64,000 nucleotides of DNA from Phreatobacter sp. (GCF_016793595.1 NZ_JAEULY010000014.1:62001-126000), one strand, 5' to 3'; positions 39,939-50,309 are shown, counted from the stretch's first letter. Made by a program: numbers and translations. The notes: generated by a model not told the origin, from the letters alone.

Positions 39939-40808
39939 GTGACGAGCGGTGGCGACAGCGTGACGGACGGCGGGGCGATAAGGCCGTCGGGCCTGCCGCT
40001 GCGCCTCGTCTATGGGCTCATCGCGCTTGGCACGGCGCTCACCTGCCTCGTCAATGCCTTCTCGACGGCGCACGACCTCGCCCGGCTGGGGCGGCCGGTG
40101 CCGTTCTGGCAGCCTTTGCTGTGGGAGGCCACCAGCGGCGTCGTCGTCGTTGCGCTGACGCCGCTGGTCCACTGGTTCTTCCGGCAAGGGCAGGCGGTGC
40201 GGGACCGCCTGGTGGCTCTGGCCGCGATCCACCTCGGCGGGGCGCTTGCCTTCTCGCTCCTTCATGTCGGCGGAATGGTTCTGCTCAGGAAGGCGGGCTA
40301 TGCCGCCTTCTCCACCGAGAGCTACGTCTTCGGGCCGCTGCTGGCTGGCTTTCTCTACGAACTGCGCAAGGACGCACTGGTCTATTCGCTGATCGTCTCG
40401 GTGTTCTGGATGGCGGGCCGCTTCGGCGGCGGGCAGCCGGCGCGGATACCAGAGGCCGACAAGGCGGCCTTGCCGGTCGCGATCTGGCTGCGTGACGGCA
40501 CGACCAGCGTCAGGGTCGCTCCAGCCGATATCGTCTGGGTGGTCTCGGCCGGCAATTATGTCGAGTTCTGCCTCGCCTCGGGCGAGAAGTATCTGATACG
40601 CACGACGCTGCAGTCGGAGGAGGAGCGGCTGAGGCCGCTCGGTTTCGTGCGTATTCACCGCATGCGTCTGGTCAACGCCCTCAGGCTGAGGCGCATCGAG
40701 GTGCGCGCCTCGGGCGATTTCGAGGTCGAGATGGATACGGGCGAACGCCTCGGCGGCAGCCGGCGCTACCGCGCCGACGCAATGGCCATGCTGCGGCCGG
40801 AGGTTTGA
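39939..40808 (+). CDS. LytTR-type transcriptional regulator with membrane sensor
   Basis: The C-terminal 95 residues are a LytTR DNA-binding domain (ADIVWVVSAGNYVEFCL, then YLIRTTLQSEEERLRPLGFVRIHRMRLVNALRLRRIE). The N-terminal region has about four hydrophobic helices (LVYGLIALGTALTCLVNAF and others), so it is a one-component membrane-tethered regulator. I chose GTG 39939, with AGGG about 8 bases upstream; an ATG at 39831 would overlap the divergent acyltransferase start. The likely target is that gene. Confidence 0.75.
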   Translation: MTSGGDSVTDGGAIRPSGLPLRLVYGLIALGTALTCLVNAFSTAHDLARLGRPVPFWQPLLWEATSGVVVVALTPLVHWFFRQGQAVRDRLVALAAIHLGGALAFSLLHVGGMVLLRKAGYAAFSTESYVFGPLLAGFLYELRKDALVYSLIVSVFWMAGRFGGGQPARIPEADKAALPVAIWLRDGTTSVRVAPADIVWVVSAGNYVEFCLASGEKYLIRTTLQSEEERLRPLGFVRIHRMRLVNALRLRRIEVRASGDFEVEMDTGERLGGSRRYRADAMAMLRPEV

Positions 40809-40825
40809 TCGGCCCCGCCTCCTGA

Positions 40826-41131
40826 TCAGGCGGGCTGGGCACCCTCGTAGCCCTCGATGACGATCGCATCCATCACCGCGCCGCCCTTCTGCTCGGCCTT
40901 GGCCGCCTTGTATTCCGGCGAGTGCCAGCAGGCGAGCGCCTGATCGTAGCTCGGGAACTCGATGACGACGTTGCGCTGGCGCGCATTGCCGGCGAGAACC
41001 TCGAACTTGCCGCCGCGAACGACAAAGCGGCCGCCGAACTTGGCGAAGGCGATGCCGTTCTTGGCGACGTAATTCTTGTAGGCGTCGGCGTCGTTCACAT
41101 CGACACGCGCGATCCAGTAGCCCTTGGGCAT
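40826..41131 (-). CDS. DUF1330 family protein
   Basis: A 101-residue ferredoxin-like fold protein with the DUF1330 features GYWIARVDVNDADAYKNYV near the start, then GGRFVVRGGKFEVL and RNVVIEFPSYDQALACWHSPEY. Members form dimeric alpha-beta barrels of unknown role, some linked to small-molecule binding. Seventeen bases separate its stop from the LytTR gene stop (convergent). Confidence 0.9.
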   Translation of the reverse strand: MPKGYWIARVDVNDADAYKNYVAKNGIAFAKFGGRFVVRGGKFEVLAGNARQRNVVIEFPSYDQALACWHSPEYKAAKAEQKGGAVMDAIVIEGYEGAQPA

Positions 41132-41315
41132 CTTTCTCTCCCTGTTGCGAGCGGTGCATTCTTGGGCCGGCGGCTGGCGGCCGGCAAGCGGAGCCGGCCG
41201 CATGGCACGGATAATCGCCTTGCGCTCGGAGCGCCGGCCCAATCACCTTGCGGCGCCCGGGCATCGCGCCGATATTGAGCAAACGCAGCGGTCCCGACCG
41301 TCGGAGGAGGCTGCC

Positions 41316-41627
41316 ATGCCAGCCCATCTCTTGTTTCTCGCGCGCCATGCGCTGATCGGCTTCGCCCTTGCTGCCGCCTTCGTCGGTGCGATGGCCGCCT
41401 TCGACGTCGCAGGCCTCTGGACGCTTGCCGGCCGCAGCGGTTCGACCGGCATTGCCTTCTCCGTGCTCACCTTCTTCTTTGGCCTGACCTTCGCCAGCAT
41501 TCAGATGGGAGCGGCCATCATGCTGCTGCCCTGCCGTGACGAGGGCCGGGATAGGGGAGGGGGCGGGCGTCTCCTGGCCCTTTTCGCGCCACCACCGCTC
41601 GCGGTTCCGGCTCGCGTGCGCCGCTGA
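41316..41627 (+). CDS. small membrane protein, hypothetical
   Basis: The 103-residue protein has two or three hydrophobic helices ([46 protein letters not shown]) and a basic C-terminal tail. A GGAGGA site precedes the ATG at 41316. I cannot assign a family. It sits alone upstream of rpmI. Confidence 0.6.
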   Translation: MPAHLLFLARHALIGFALAAAFVGAMAAFDVAGLWTLAGRSGSTGIAFSVLTFFFGLTFASIQMGAAIMLLPCRDEGRDRGGGGRLLALFAPPPLAVPARVRR

Positions 41628-41760
41628 AAGGTCGTCGCCCCGGCGCGGCCCTTGCCCGCCGCCAGCTTCTCCTGTATAGGCCCGCCCTTCGGATCGACCG
41701 GCTGATAAAGGGCTGCCGTGGCGATCCCGAGCGCTCGTTCCCGAGCCTTCAGAGACGTCC

Positions 41761-41782
41761 TTCCGGATTTTCGGATCCGGAA
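41761..41782 (+). promoter_or_regulatory. hairpin in rpmI leader
   Basis: TTCCGGAT (41761-41768) and ATCCGGAA (41775-41782) form a perfect 8-bp stem with a 6-base loop, ending 33 bases before the rpmI ATG. It may be a leader structure through which L20 or another ribosomal protein controls translation, or a partial attenuator; there is no T run. Confidence 0.5.
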
Positions 41783-41815
41783 CGCCAGGTGTCTCGCAAC
41801 GATGAAGAGAGCCAA

Positions 41816-42016
41816 ATGCCCAAGATGAAGACGAAGTCGGGCGCCAAAAAGCGCTTCAAGATCACGGCGACCGGCAAGGTGATGTACGCCCAGTCCGGCA
41901 AGCGCCACGGCATGATCAAGCGGTCGAACAAGCAGATCCGCGAGCATCGCGGAACCACCGCCCTGTTCGAGACCGATGCCTACAACGTCAAGCGGTACTT
42001 CCTCCCGAACGGCTGA
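41816..42016 (+). CDS. rpmI: 50S ribosomal protein L35
   Basis: The 66-residue basic protein has the L35 sequence ([17 protein letters not shown] at the start, then [16 protein letters not shown], and a tail VKRYFLPNG). It is part of the large ribosomal subunit. The ATG at 41816 fits the family length exactly. It is followed by rplT 50 bp on, the usual pair; infC, the usual gene ahead of them, is not here. A hairpin precedes it. Confidence 0.98.
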   Translation: MPKMKTKSGAKKRFKITATGKVMYAQSGKRHGMIKRSNKQIREHRGTTALFETDAYNVKRYFLPNG

Positions 42017-42066
42017 TCGAAGCGTTCGACCGGAAAATCCTACCAGATAGTTGAAAGAGATCAGCC

Positions 42067-42432
42067 ATGGCCCGCGTCAAAAGGGGCGTTACCGCCCACG
42101 CCAAGCATAAGAAAGTCATCAAGGCAGCCTCGGGTTTCCGCGGCCGCCGCAAGAACACGATCCGCGCCGCGAAGGCCGCCGTCGACAAGTCGCTGCAGTA
42201 TGCGACGATCGCCCGCCGCCTGAAGAAGCGCAATTTCCGTTCGCTCTGGATCCAGCGCATCAACGCCGCGGTCCGCGAGCACGGCCTCACCTATTCGCGT
42301 TTCATTTCCGGCCTGATCAGCGCGGGCATCCAGGTGGACCGCAAGGTTCTCTCGGATCTCGCCATCACCGCGCCGGAGGGTTTTGCGGCCCTGGTCGAAA
42401 AGGCCAAGGGATCGCTGCCGGCGAACGCCTGA
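42067..42432 (+). CDS. rplT: 50S ribosomal protein L20
   Basis: A 121-residue basic protein with [16 protein letters not shown] at the start, [16 protein letters not shown], and [23 protein letters not shown] in the middle, all L20 features. It binds 23S rRNA early in assembly and in many bacteria represses its own operon by binding the leader. AAAGAGA precedes the ATG. A strong hairpin with a T run follows. Confidence 0.98.
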   Translation: MARVKRGVTAHAKHKKVIKAASGFRGRRKNTIRAAKAAVDKSLQYATIARRLKKRNFRSLWIQRINAAVREHGLTYSRFISGLISAGIQVDRKVLSDLAITAPEGFAALVEKAKGSLPANA

Positions 42433-42457
42433 TCCTTCACTTCGGGATCACGACATT

Positions 42458-42497
42458 AAAGCCCGCGCGACCCTCCCCGAGGGTGGCGCGGGCTTTT
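42458..42497 (+). terminator. Rho-independent terminator after rplT
   Basis: AAAGCCCGCGC (42458-42468) pairs with GCGCGGGCTTT (42486-42496), and inner ACCCT and AGGGT arms extend the stem; TTTT lies at its 3' side. A smaller hairpin GATCC/GGATC (42431-42448) sits just before it. It would end transcription of rpmI-rplT before the Rieske gene. Confidence 0.8.
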
Positions 42498-42546
42498 CCG
42501 TTTCACGCCTGACCGCCGACGCGACGCCAGACAGCGCGGAGACATC

Positions 42547-43605
42547 ATGCAGGGCCTGACGGCACCGATCATCAAGGGACTCTGGTACGTGGCGCTGAAC
42601 GGCCGCGACCTGAAGCCGGGCAAGATGCAGCCGAAGAAGCTGCTGGGCGAGCCGATGCTGCTCGGCCGCACCGACGACGGCGCGGTCTTCGCCATCCGCG
42701 ATGCCTGCCCGCATCGCGGCATCCCGCTGCGCTATGGTTCGTTCGACGGCCAGTCGATCCAGTGCTGCTATCACGGCTGGCGCTTCGACCGGACCGGCAC
42801 CTGCGTCGAGATCCCGTCGCTGCGCGAGGGTCAGCAGATGGACCTGACCAAGATCTGCACGCCATCCTACGCCTGCGTTGAACGGCAGGGCATGATCTGG
42901 GTTTTCGTGCCGCGCGACGGCGAAACGCCCGCTGAAGCGGGTTTCCCCGAGCCGCCTGTCATGCCGGACTTCGCGGTGGGCGATGCGCCGCGCTTCCACT
43001 GCATGCTGCCGTTCCACTGCTCGATGGACCACGCCGCCTTCGGCCTGATGGACCCGACCCACGCGGCCTATGTCCACACCTCCTGGTGGTTCAAGAAGGG
43101 CGCGCGCAAGCTGCGCCCCAAGGAGAAGCACTTCGCCCCGTCCGAGCTCGGCTGGTCGATGGTGCGCCACGAGCTGCCGCCGCAGAACATCGCCTACAAG
43201 ATCCTCGGCACGCCAGTGACCACCGAGATCAGCTACATGCTGCCGGGCCTCCGGATCGAGAACATTCGCGGCTCGCGGATGCAGGCCACCGGCCTCACCG
43301 CGATCACGCCGGTCGACGAGGGCGAGACCGAGGTCCACCAATTCTTCTGGGTGTCCGCCGGCTGGATGTCGCTCGGCAAGCCGCTGTTCCAGCACCTCAT
43401 GCGGGTCTTCCTCGACCAGGACCGGCGCGTCGTCGTTCAGCAGCGCGAGGGCCTCGTCCACGATCCGAAGCTCATGCTCATCAACGACGCCGATACGCAG
43501 GCGCGCTGGTGGATGCGGGTGAAGGACGCCTTTGTGAAGGCGCAGGCCGACGGCAAGCCGTTCGAGAACCCGATCCAGCCGATGACTCTCAGGTGGCGAA
43601 GCTGA
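42547..43605 (+). CDS. Rieske [2Fe-2S] aromatic-ring-type oxygenase, alpha subunit-like
   Basis: The 352-residue protein has a Rieske centre with CPHRG (Cys54, His56) and CCYHGW (Cys73, His76), and a C-terminal catalytic domain with [26 protein letters not shown], which supplies the Asp and His ligands for the mononuclear iron. It resembles Rieske oxygenases of the phenoxybenzoate/vanillate demethylase type that act alone with a separate reductase; the reductase is not next to it. Substrate unknown. It lies between rplT and pheS, where no gene of this type is expected; the terminator upstream implies its own promoter in 42498-42546. Confidence 0.88.
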   Translation: MQGLTAPIIKGLWYVALNGRDLKPGKMQPKKLLGEPMLLGRTDDGAVFAIRDACPHRGIPLRYGSFDGQSIQCCYHGWRFDRTGTCVEIPSLREGQQMDLTKICTPSYACVERQGMIWVFVPRDGETPAEAGFPEPPVMPDFAVGDAPRFHCMLPFHCSMDHAAFGLMDPTHAAYVHTSWWFKKGARKLRPKEKHFAPSELGWSMVRHELPPQNIAYKILGTPVTTEISYMLPGLRIENIRGSRMQATGLTAITPVDEGETEVHQFFWVSAGWMSLGKPLFQHLMRVFLDQDRRVVVQQREGLVHDPKLMLINDADTQARWWMRVKDAFVKAQADGKPFENPIQPMTLRWRS

Positions 43606-43669
43606 GCCGCTTGACCCGACCGCAGCCAATCGCCAAACGAAGCCACCTCACCTCCGCGTGTCCGAGCCG

Positions 43670-44752
43670 ATGACCGATCTTGCAACTCTCGAAACCGATC
43701 TCACCGCCCAGGTGGCCGCCGCTCCCGACGAGGCCGCGCTGGAAGCCGTGCGCGTCGCCGCGCTGGGCAAGAAGGGCTCGATCTCGGCGCTGCTCGCCAC
43801 TCTCGGCGCCATGGCGCCGGACGAACGCAAGACCGCCGGCGCGGCGATCAACCAGGTCAAGGATCGCGTGACGGAAGCCATCGGTGCCCGCCGCGAGGTG
43901 CTGAAGGCGGCGGCGCTCGACGCGCGGCTCGCCTCCGAGACGGTCGACGTGACGCTGCCCGTCCGCGAAAGCCCGACCGAGACGGGCCGCATTCACCCGA
44001 TCAGCCAGGTGATGGACGAACTGACCGCCATCTTCGCCGATATGGGTTTCGCCATTGCCGAAGGCCCGGATATCGAGACCGACGACTACAATTTCACGAA
44101 ACTGAACTTCCCCGAGGGCCATCCGGCCCGCGAGATGCACGACACGTTCTTCTTCAATCCGAAGGCGGACGGCGAGCGGCTGCTGCTGCGCACGCACACC
44201 TCGCCGGTGCAGGTGCGCACCATGCTTTCACAGAAGCCGCCCATCCGCGTCATCTGCCCGGGCCGCACCTATCGCAACGATAGCGACCAGACCCACACGC
44301 CGATGTTTCATCAGGTCGAGGGCCTCGTCATCGACAAGGGCAGCCATATCGGCCACCTCAAATGGATCCTCGAGGAGTTCTGCAAGGCCTTCTTCGAGGT
44401 CGACAGCGTCAAGATGCGCTTCCGCCCGTCGTTCTTCCCCTTCACCGAGCCGTCGATGGAAGTGGACATTCAGTGCAATCGTCAGGGCGGTGAAGTCCGC
44501 TTCGGCGAGGGTGAGGACTGGCTGGAGATTCTCGGCTGCGGCATGGTCCACCCGAACGTCATCCGCAATTGCGGCCTCGACCCCGACATCTACCAGGGCT
44601 TCGCCTGGGGCATGGGCATCGACCGCATCGCCATGCTGAAATACGGCATCAACGACCTGCGCCAGTTCTTCGAGGGCGACGTGCGCTGGCTGTCGCATTA
44701 CGGCTTCAAGCCGCTCGACCTGCCGTCGCTGGCCGGCGGCCTGTCGAGCTGA
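43670..44752 (+). CDS. pheS: phenylalanyl-tRNA synthetase, alpha subunit
   Basis: The 360-residue protein has an N-terminal coiled coil and the catalytic core with motif 2 ([28 protein letters not shown]) and motif 3 ([26 protein letters not shown]). It charges tRNA-Phe with PheT. I chose ATG 43670 by comparison with usual PheS starts; GTG 43658 would add four residues. The pheT gene follows after an ASCH-domain gene rather than directly. Confidence 0.97.
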   Translation: MTDLATLETDLTAQVAAAPDEAALEAVRVAALGKKGSISALLATLGAMAPDERKTAGAAINQVKDRVTEAIGARREVLKAAALDARLASETVDVTLPVRESPTETGRIHPISQVMDELTAIFADMGFAIAEGPDIETDDYNFTKLNFPEGHPAREMHDTFFFNPKADGERLLLRTHTSPVQVRTMLSQKPPIRVICPGRTYRNDSDQTHTPMFHQVEGLVIDKGSHIGHLKWILEEFCKAFFEVDSVKMRFRPSFFPFTEPSMEVDIQCNRQGGEVRFGEGEDWLEILGCGMVHPNVIRNCGLDPDIYQGFAWGMGIDRIAMLKYGINDLRQFFEGDVRWLSHYGFKPLDLPSLAGGLSS

Positions 44753-44760
44753 GTGGCGTC

Positions 44761-45180
44761 ATGAGCGACGTGCCCGATCTCTACCGCGATGCGCCGCGCT
44801 GGGCCTTCGGCGACAGCCCGGCGCTGGCCGACGAGTTGCTGGCGCTGGTGCTGTCGGGCGCCAAGCGGGCGACCTGCGATTCTCTCGCGGCCCGGCAGGC
44901 CGACATCATGCCGACGGTCGGCGAGGTCAGCGTGATCCTCGACGGCGCCGGCATGCCCGTCTGCGCCATCGAGACCACCGACGTCACGGTGATGCGATTT
45001 AGCGAGGTCTCCGCCGCCTTCGCCGCGGAGGAAGGGGAGGGAGACCTATCGCTCGACTACTGGCGCGCCGCCCACCGCGGCTACTTCCAGCGCCAGGGCA
45101 CCTATTCCGAAGACATGCAGGTCGTCTGCGAGCGCTTCAAGCTGCTGCAGACTTTCGAACAGCCGGAAACCATCCGATGA
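44761..45180 (+). CDS. ASCH-domain protein
   Basis: This 139-residue protein is a beta-barrel of the ASCH family: [25 protein letters not shown] near residue 16, followed by [30 protein letters not shown] and [13 protein letters not shown] near 100. ASCH domains bind RNA or modified nucleosides; some hydrolyse N4-acetylcytidine. Placement inside the pheS-pheT operon, with a 4-base ATGA overlap into pheT, suggests an RNA-related role, but no direct evidence exists here. Confidence 0.85.
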   Translation: MSDVPDLYRDAPRWAFGDSPALADELLALVLSGAKRATCDSLAARQADIMPTVGEVSVILDGAGMPVCAIETTDVTVMRFSEVSAAFAAEEGEGDLSLDYWRAAHRGYFQRQGTYSEDMQVVCERFKLLQTFEQPETIR

Positions 45181-47594
45181 AATTCACTCTGTCCTGGCTC
45201 AAGGAGCACCTTGAGACCGAAGCCTCGCTGCCCGAGATCACCGAGACGCTGACCCGGATCGGCCTCGAGGTCGAGCATGTCGAGGATGCCGGCGCGAAGC
45301 TCGCGGCCTTCACCATCGCCTATGTCATCTCGGCCGAGCAGCACCCGAACGCCGACCGGCTGCGCGTGTGCATGGTCGATACCGGCACGGGCGATCCCGT
45401 GCAGGTCGTCTGCGGTGCGCCCAACGCGCGCACGGGCATGAAGTCGGTGTTCTCGCCGCCCGGCACGTTCATTCCAGGCAAGGGCATCACGCTCGGCGTC
45501 GGCACGATCCGCGGCGTCGAGAGCCGGGGCATGCTGTGCTCGGCGGCCGAACTCGAAATCTCCGAGGACCATGACGGCATCATCGACCTGCCGGGCGATG
45601 CGCCGGTCGGCACGCGCTATGCCGACTGGGCCCATCTCGGCGACCCCGTGGTCGAGATCAACCTGACGCCGAACCGGCCGGACTGCACCTCGATCCACGG
45701 CATCGCGCGCGACCTCGCGGCGGCCGGCCTCGGCAAGCTCAAGGCCGACGTGATTCCGCAGGTGAAGGGCGCCTTCGCCAATCCGCAGCAGGTGAACCTC
45801 GCCTTCGCCAAGGGCGAGGAAAAGTACTGCCCGGCCTTTGCGCTCCGCCTCGTGCGCGGCGTGAAGAACGGCCCCTCGCCGGACTGGATGCAGCGCCGGC
45901 TGAAGGCCATCGGCCTCCGCCCGATCAATGCGCTGGTCGACATCACCAATTACGTGACCTTCGACCGGGGCCGCCCCCTGCACGTGTTCGATGCGGCCAA
46001 GGTGAAGGGCGCGCTGGTCGTGCGCCGCTCGAAGGCCGGCGAGACCGTTCTCGGCCTCGACGGCCGCGTCTATGGCTTCACCGGCCACGAGACGGTGATC
46101 GCCGATGACAACGGCGTGGAATCCATCGCCGGCGTCATGGGCGGCGAACATTCGGGCTGCGACGAGACGACGACCGACGTGCTGATCGAATCCGCGCTCT
46201 GGGATCCGATGGACATCGCCCGCACCGGCCGCAATCTCGGCATCGTCACCGATGCGCGCTACCGGTTCGAGCGCGGCGTCGATCCGAACTTCACCCTGTC
46301 GGGCATCGAGCTCGCGACGAAGCTGGTCATGGACCTGTGCGGCGGCGAGCCATCCGAGGTGACGCTGGCGGGCTCCATTCCCGATACTGGCGCGATCATC
46401 AACTTCCCGCTCGCCGAGACCAAGCGCCTGACCGGCCTCGACGTTTCAGACCGCGAGCAGAAGCGCATCCTGGAGGCGCTCGGCTTCGACGTGTCCGGCA
46501 ACGGCCCGATGGTCAAGGTCTCGCCGCCCTCCTGGCGGCCCGACGTGCACGGCAAGGCTGACCTCACCGAAGAGGTGATGCGCATCGCCGGTGTCGACCG
46601 CGTGCCCTCGACGCCGCTTGATCGCGGCGGCACCGTGCCGAAGCCGGTGCTGACCCTGATCCAGAAGCGCACCCGCATGGCGAAGCGCACTCTCGCCGGA
46701 CGAGGCCTCGTCGAGGCGGTGACCTGGAGCTTCATCGCCAAGGATCAGGCCGAGCTGTTTGGCGGCGGCCAGCCGGCGCTGGCGCTCGCCAACCCCATCG
46801 CGTCCGATCTCTCGGACATGCGGCCGACGCTGCTGGTCGGCCTCGCGGCCGCGGCGCAACGCAATGCCGACCGCGGCTACGGCGATGTCGCGCTGTTCGA
46901 GGTCGGCCAGGTGTTCAAGGGCGACAAGCCGGAAGACCAGTTCATGGCCGCGACCGGCATCAGGCGCGGCCTTGCCAAACCCTCGGGCGCTGGCCGCCAC
47001 TGGCAGGGCGCGGGCGCTGCCGACGTATTTGACGCCAAGGCCGATGCGTTGGCCGTGCTGGCTGCGGTTGGCGCACCGCTCGCCGGCATCCAGGTCGTGC
47101 CGGGGGGGCCGGCATGGTTCCATCCCGGCCGGTCCGGCACGTTCCAGATGGGTCCGCAGACCGTGTTCGGCTCGTTCGGCGAGCTGCATCCGCGCGTGCT
47201 GGAGGCCCTCGACGTGAAGGGGCCTGTTGTGGCCTTCGAGCTGCTGCTCGACAAGCTGCCGCCGCCAAAGGTGCGCCCGACCCGCACGAAGCCGCAGCTG
47301 GTGCTGTCGCCTTTCCAGCCCGTGGAGCGCGATTTCGCCTTCCTCGTGGACCGTACGGTGAAGGCGGGCGACCTCGTCAAGGCGGCGCTGGGCGTCGACA
47401 AGCAGCTCATCACCGGCGTGCAGGTCTTTGATCTCTATGAGGGCAAGGGCATCGACGAGGCGAAGAAGTCGGTCGCCATCGCCGTGACGCTGCAACCCAG
47501 GGACAAAACGCTGACCGACGCCGAGATCGACGCGGTGGCTGCGAAGATCGTCGCAGAGGTGACCAGGAAGACCGGCGGCACGCTCAGGGCGTAG
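45177..47594 (+). CDS. pheT: phenylalanyl-tRNA synthetase, beta subunit
   Basis: The 805-residue protein has the tRNA-binding domain ([18 protein letters not shown] near residue 45), the B3/B4 editing region with [21 protein letters not shown] near 255, the B5 region, and a C-terminal FDX-ACB anticodon-binding domain. The ASCH gene overlaps its ATG by 4 bases. It completes the PheST heterotetramer and edits mis-charged Tyr. A palindromic repeat lies 16 bp downstream. Confidence 0.98.
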   Translation: MKFTLSWLKEHLETEASLPEITETLTRIGLEVEHVEDAGAKLAAFTIAYVISAEQHPNADRLRVCMVDTGTGDPVQVVCGAPNARTGMKSVFSPPGTFIPGKGITLGVGTIRGVESRGMLCSAAELEISEDHDGIIDLPGDAPVGTRYADWAHLGDPVVEINLTPNRPDCTSIHGIARDLAAAGLGKLKADVIPQVKGAFANPQQVNLAFAKGEEKYCPAFALRLVRGVKNGPSPDWMQRRLKAIGLRPINALVDITNYVTFDRGRPLHVFDAAKVKGALVVRRSKAGETVLGLDGRVYGFTGHETVIADDNGVESIAGVMGGEHSGCDETTTDVLIESALWDPMDIARTGRNLGIVTDARYRFERGVDPNFTLSGIELATKLVMDLCGGEPSEVTLAGSIPDTGAIINFPLAETKRLTGLDVSDREQKRILEALGFDVSGNGPMVKVSPPSWRPDVHGKADLTEEVMRIAGVDRVPSTPLDRGGTVPKPVLTLIQKRTRMAKRTLAGRGLVEAVTWSFIAKDQAELFGGGQPALALANPIASDLSDMRPTLLVGLAAAAQRNADRGYGDVALFEVGQVFKGDKPEDQFMAATGIRRGLAKPSGAGRHWQGAGAADVFDAKADALAVLAAVGAPLAGIQVVPGGPAWFHPGRSGTFQMGPQTVFGSFGELHPRVLEALDVKGPVVAFELLLDKLPPPKVRPTRTKPQLVLSPFQPVERDFAFLVDRTVKAGDLVKAALGVDKQLITGVQVFDLYEGKGIDEAKKSVAIAVTLQPRDKTLTDAEIDAVAAKIVAEVTRKTGGTLRA

Positions 47595-47610
47595 GATACG
47601 GGTACTTCCA

Positions 47611-47641
47611 CGTCATGGCCGGACCAAGCCCGGCCATGACG
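47611..47641. repeat. Rhizobiales-type palindromic repeat (REP-like)
   Basis: CGTCATGGCCGG (47611-47622) and CCGGCCATGACG (47630-47641) form a perfect 12-bp stem with a 7-base loop, between pheT and the isochorismatase-like gene. From general knowledge, the same kind of CATGGCCGG palindrome is scattered in many copies through Bradyrhizobium-, Rhodopseudomonas- and Bosea-type genomes, where it lies between convergent genes. No T run follows, so it is not a standard terminator though it may act as one. Confidence 0.7.
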
Positions 47642-47658
47642 TTCGTGAATCGCCGCCC

Positions 47659-48249
47659 TCAGACGATCTCCTCGACCCTGAATACGCCGGCGAACCGGTC
47701 GGCGAGCGCCGCTAGTTCGGCCTCGTGCAGGCTCTTCGCGTCGATCACGCCGCCATCCGGCCTCGGCAGGTCGCGCGTCGCGCAGGCATCCGCCGCGACC
47801 GCCGTCTGGTAGCCGAGGTCGAGCGCAGCGCGCGCCGTGGACGACACGCACATATGGGTCATGAAGCCGATCATGATCAGTGGCGCGCCGGGCGCTCCGA
47901 TGGTCTCGGCGAGATTCGTCCCCGAGAATGAATTCGGCCGCGGCTTCTCGATGACGGCCTCGCCGTCGATGGGGGCGACAGCATCGACGATCGCGCCGCG
48001 ATGGGCCTCGCGGTCGAACAGGCCTCCCTTGCCGCCCTTGTGCGCGACGTGGACGACTTTCGCCCCGGCCTTGCGGGCGCGCGCCAGCAGCTCCGCCGCC
48101 TTCGCCACTGCCGTCCCGGCGCCGGGCAGCGCTATGGGGCCGTCGAGATATTCGTTCTGGATGTCGATCAGCACGAGGATGCTCTCGGCCAGTCTCGGCG
48201 GCGCGGGCTTGCGGCCAGCCATTTCCAGAAGGGTTTTCGGGGTGGTCAT
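47659..48249 (-). CDS. isochorismatase-like cysteine hydrolase
   Basis: A 196-residue protein with the family triad: Asp in VLIDIQNEYLDG (near residue 28), a Lys near 100 (VIEKPRPNSFSGT) and Cys in GFMTHMCVSSTARAA (near residue 134). It likely hydrolyses an amide or related bond in a small molecule; the substrate is unknown. It converges on pheT across the palindromic repeat. Confidence 0.9.
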   Translation of the reverse strand: MTTPKTLLEMAGRKPAPPRLAESILVLIDIQNEYLDGPIALPGAGTAVAKAAELLARARKAGAKVVHVAHKGGKGGLFDREAHRGAIVDAVAPIDGEAVIEKPRPNSFSGTNLAETIGAPGAPLIMIGFMTHMCVSSTARAALDLGYQTAVAADACATRDLPRPDGGVIDAKSLHEAELAALADRFAGVFRVEEIV

Positions 48250-48416
48250 GGGCTTGTCCTCGGATCGGTCCGTCGTCGCGGGCGCGCATCAAACGACGGG
48301 ATGGCCGTGTCGTAAACCATGTGGTGCGCGGCTCGCATCTGCGCGCAACGCGCGAGATGACAGATGGCGCGGCAAGGCACTAGCCTGTTGGAATTCCCCA
48401 CCGCCGAAGGCTCCCC

Positions 48417-49802
48417 ATGCATCCCGCTCTCAGACCCGCCGGCACGACCGGCGCCGTGCCGGTGACATTCGTGACCCGCAAGACCTACCCGGCGGCGAAG
48501 GCGAAGCTGAAGGTGGCGCAACAGGCCTTTCTCGCCGCAACGGGCTATGAACCGAAGGCGGGCCGGGCGGCGATTATCCCCGATGCCAAGGGGAGCATCG
48601 CCGCAGTCTTCTTTGCGCTGGAGCCCGAGGACGCTGCTCACCGCGACCCGCTGCTGGTGGGCAAGCTGCCGGGCCAGATCCCGCCGGGTACCTATGCCTT
48701 CGCCAGCGACCCCGGCGACGCGGCGACCGCCGCGCTTGCCTGGGCGATGGGGCAGTACCGCTTTTCCCGCTACAAGAGGTCGGAGACCAGACCCGCCATT
48801 CTCGTCGTGCCGAAGGGCGTCGACGGCGAGGCTGTCACGCGCATGGCCGAGGCGGTGTTCCTGGCCCGTGACCTCGTCAACACACCTGCCAACGATCTCG
48901 GACCGGCGGAGCTGGAGGCCGCCATCCGCGACCTCGGCAAGCGCCACCGCGCCAAGGTGACGTCGATTGTCGGTGCGGCGCTGATCGGCGCCAACCTGCC
49001 GATGATCCACGCGGTCGGCGCCGGCTCGCCGCGGGAGCCGCGCCTCGTCGATCTCGTCTGGGGCAACGAGAAGCACCCGAAGGTGACGCTGGTCGGCAAG
49101 GGCGTCTGCTTCGATACCGGCGGTCTCGACATCAAGCCCGATGCGGCCATGCTCCTGATGAAGAAGGACATGGGCGGCGCGGCGGCGGCCATCGGCCTCG
49201 CCCACATGATCATGGCGGCGAAGCTGCCGGTGCGGTTGCGGCTGCTGGTGCCGGCGGTGGAGAACTCCGTCTCCGGCACGGCCTTCCGGCCGGGGGATGT
49301 GTTTCCGACGCGCAAGGGCCTGACGGTCGAGATCGGCAATACCGACGCCGAGGGGCGCCTCGTCCTTTGCGACGCGCTGGCGCTCGCCGACGAGGAAGCC
49401 CCCGCCCTGATCGCGGATTTCGCCACTCTGACGGGCGCTGCCCGCGTCGCGCTCGGACCGGACCTGCCGCCGGTCTACACCCACGACGACACGCTGGCGG
49501 AGGAATTGACGGCGGCTGGCCTCAGGGTGGGTGACCCGGTCTGGCGGCTGCCGCTCTGGAGGCCCTATGCGGCCGGCCTCGACAGCAAGGTCGCGGACAT
49601 GAACAACGTCACGACCGGCGGCCTTGCCGGCTCGATTACCGCTGCGCTTTATCTCGACCGCTTCGTCGAGAAGGCGAAGGCCTGGCTACATGCCGACATC
49701 TACGCATGGGTTCCGGCCGAGAGGCCCGCCCGCCCCGTCGGCGGCGAGCTGCACGCGGCGCGCGCGCTGTTCGAGGTGTTGAGCCAGAGGTACGGGAAGT
49801 AG
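48417..49802 (+). CDS. leucyl aminopeptidase (M17 family)
   Basis: The 461-residue metallopeptidase has the M17 core: LVGKGVCFDTGGLDIKP (near residue 220, with the metal-ligand Lys and Asp), MKKDMGGAAAAIGLA, and the signature NTDAEGRL (near 310) with the catalytic Arg. It removes N-terminal residues from peptides in the cytosol. The ATG at 48417 has no strong ribosome site. It is followed at 6 bases by a GNAT gene. Confidence 0.94.
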   Translation: MHPALRPAGTTGAVPVTFVTRKTYPAAKAKLKVAQQAFLAATGYEPKAGRAAIIPDAKGSIAAVFFALEPEDAAHRDPLLVGKLPGQIPPGTYAFASDPGDAATAALAWAMGQYRFSRYKRSETRPAILVVPKGVDGEAVTRMAEAVFLARDLVNTPANDLGPAELEAAIRDLGKRHRAKVTSIVGAALIGANLPMIHAVGAGSPREPRLVDLVWGNEKHPKVTLVGKGVCFDTGGLDIKPDAAMLLMKKDMGGAAAAIGLAHMIMAAKLPVRLRLLVPAVENSVSGTAFRPGDVFPTRKGLTVEIGNTDAEGRLVLCDALALADEEAPALIADFATLTGAARVALGPDLPPVYTHDDTLAEELTAAGLRVGDPVWRLPLWRPYAAGLDSKVADMNNVTTGGLAGSITAALYLDRFVEKAKAWLHADIYAWVPAERPARPVGGELHAARALFEVLSQRYGK

Positions 49803-49807
49803 CGCGC

Positions 49808-50212
49808 ATGGACTTCACGGTACTCGAGCCCGGAGATGAGGCCTATGCCGAGCTGCACGCGCGGCTGGTGGCGTTCAACCACCAGCAGGTCGATTGGTCC
49901 GACCAGACGTTCACGGTGGCCATCAGGGACGGGACGGACGACGTCCGGGGCGGCGCGCGCGGGGTCCTGCGCATGGGAGCGGCCGAGGTCAGGGGCGTCT
50001 GGCTCGACCCTGACCTCCGCAAGACCGGCCTCGGGCGGCGGCTGATCGGGAGGCTGGAAGAGGAGGCGAGGGCGCGCGGAGCCTCCGCCATGCTTCTCGA
50101 TACCTACGAGTTCCAGGCGCGCGGCTTCTATGAAAGCTGCGGCTACACGGTTTTTGCCGAGTTCGACTATCCGGCCGGCCTGCGCCGCTTCTACATGACC
50201 AAGCTGCTGTGA
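49808..50212 (+). CDS. GNAT-family N-acetyltransferase
   Basis: A 134-residue single-domain acetyltransferase: GVWLDPDLRKTGLGRRLIGRLEEEA near residue 62 holds the acetyl-CoA loop (R-x-x-G-x-G/A), and FYESCGYTVFAEFDYPAG near the end is the C-terminal strand region. It starts 6 bases after the aminopeptidase gene and may be co-transcribed. The acceptor is unknown. Confidence 0.88.
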   Translation: MDFTVLEPGDEAYAELHARLVAFNHQQVDWSDQTFTVAIRDGTDDVRGGARGVLRMGAAEVRGVWLDPDLRKTGLGRRLIGRLEEEARARGASAMLLDTYEFQARGFYESCGYTVFAEFDYPAGLRRFYMTKLL

Positions 50213-50309
50213 CAGGGGGAAGCCGATCTCCCCCTCACGGCCCGTTGCCGCATGGCGGGCCATTCCCTATGGTCGCCGTCCCTTCCAAGGAACGCTCCGA
50301 AGACAATCC

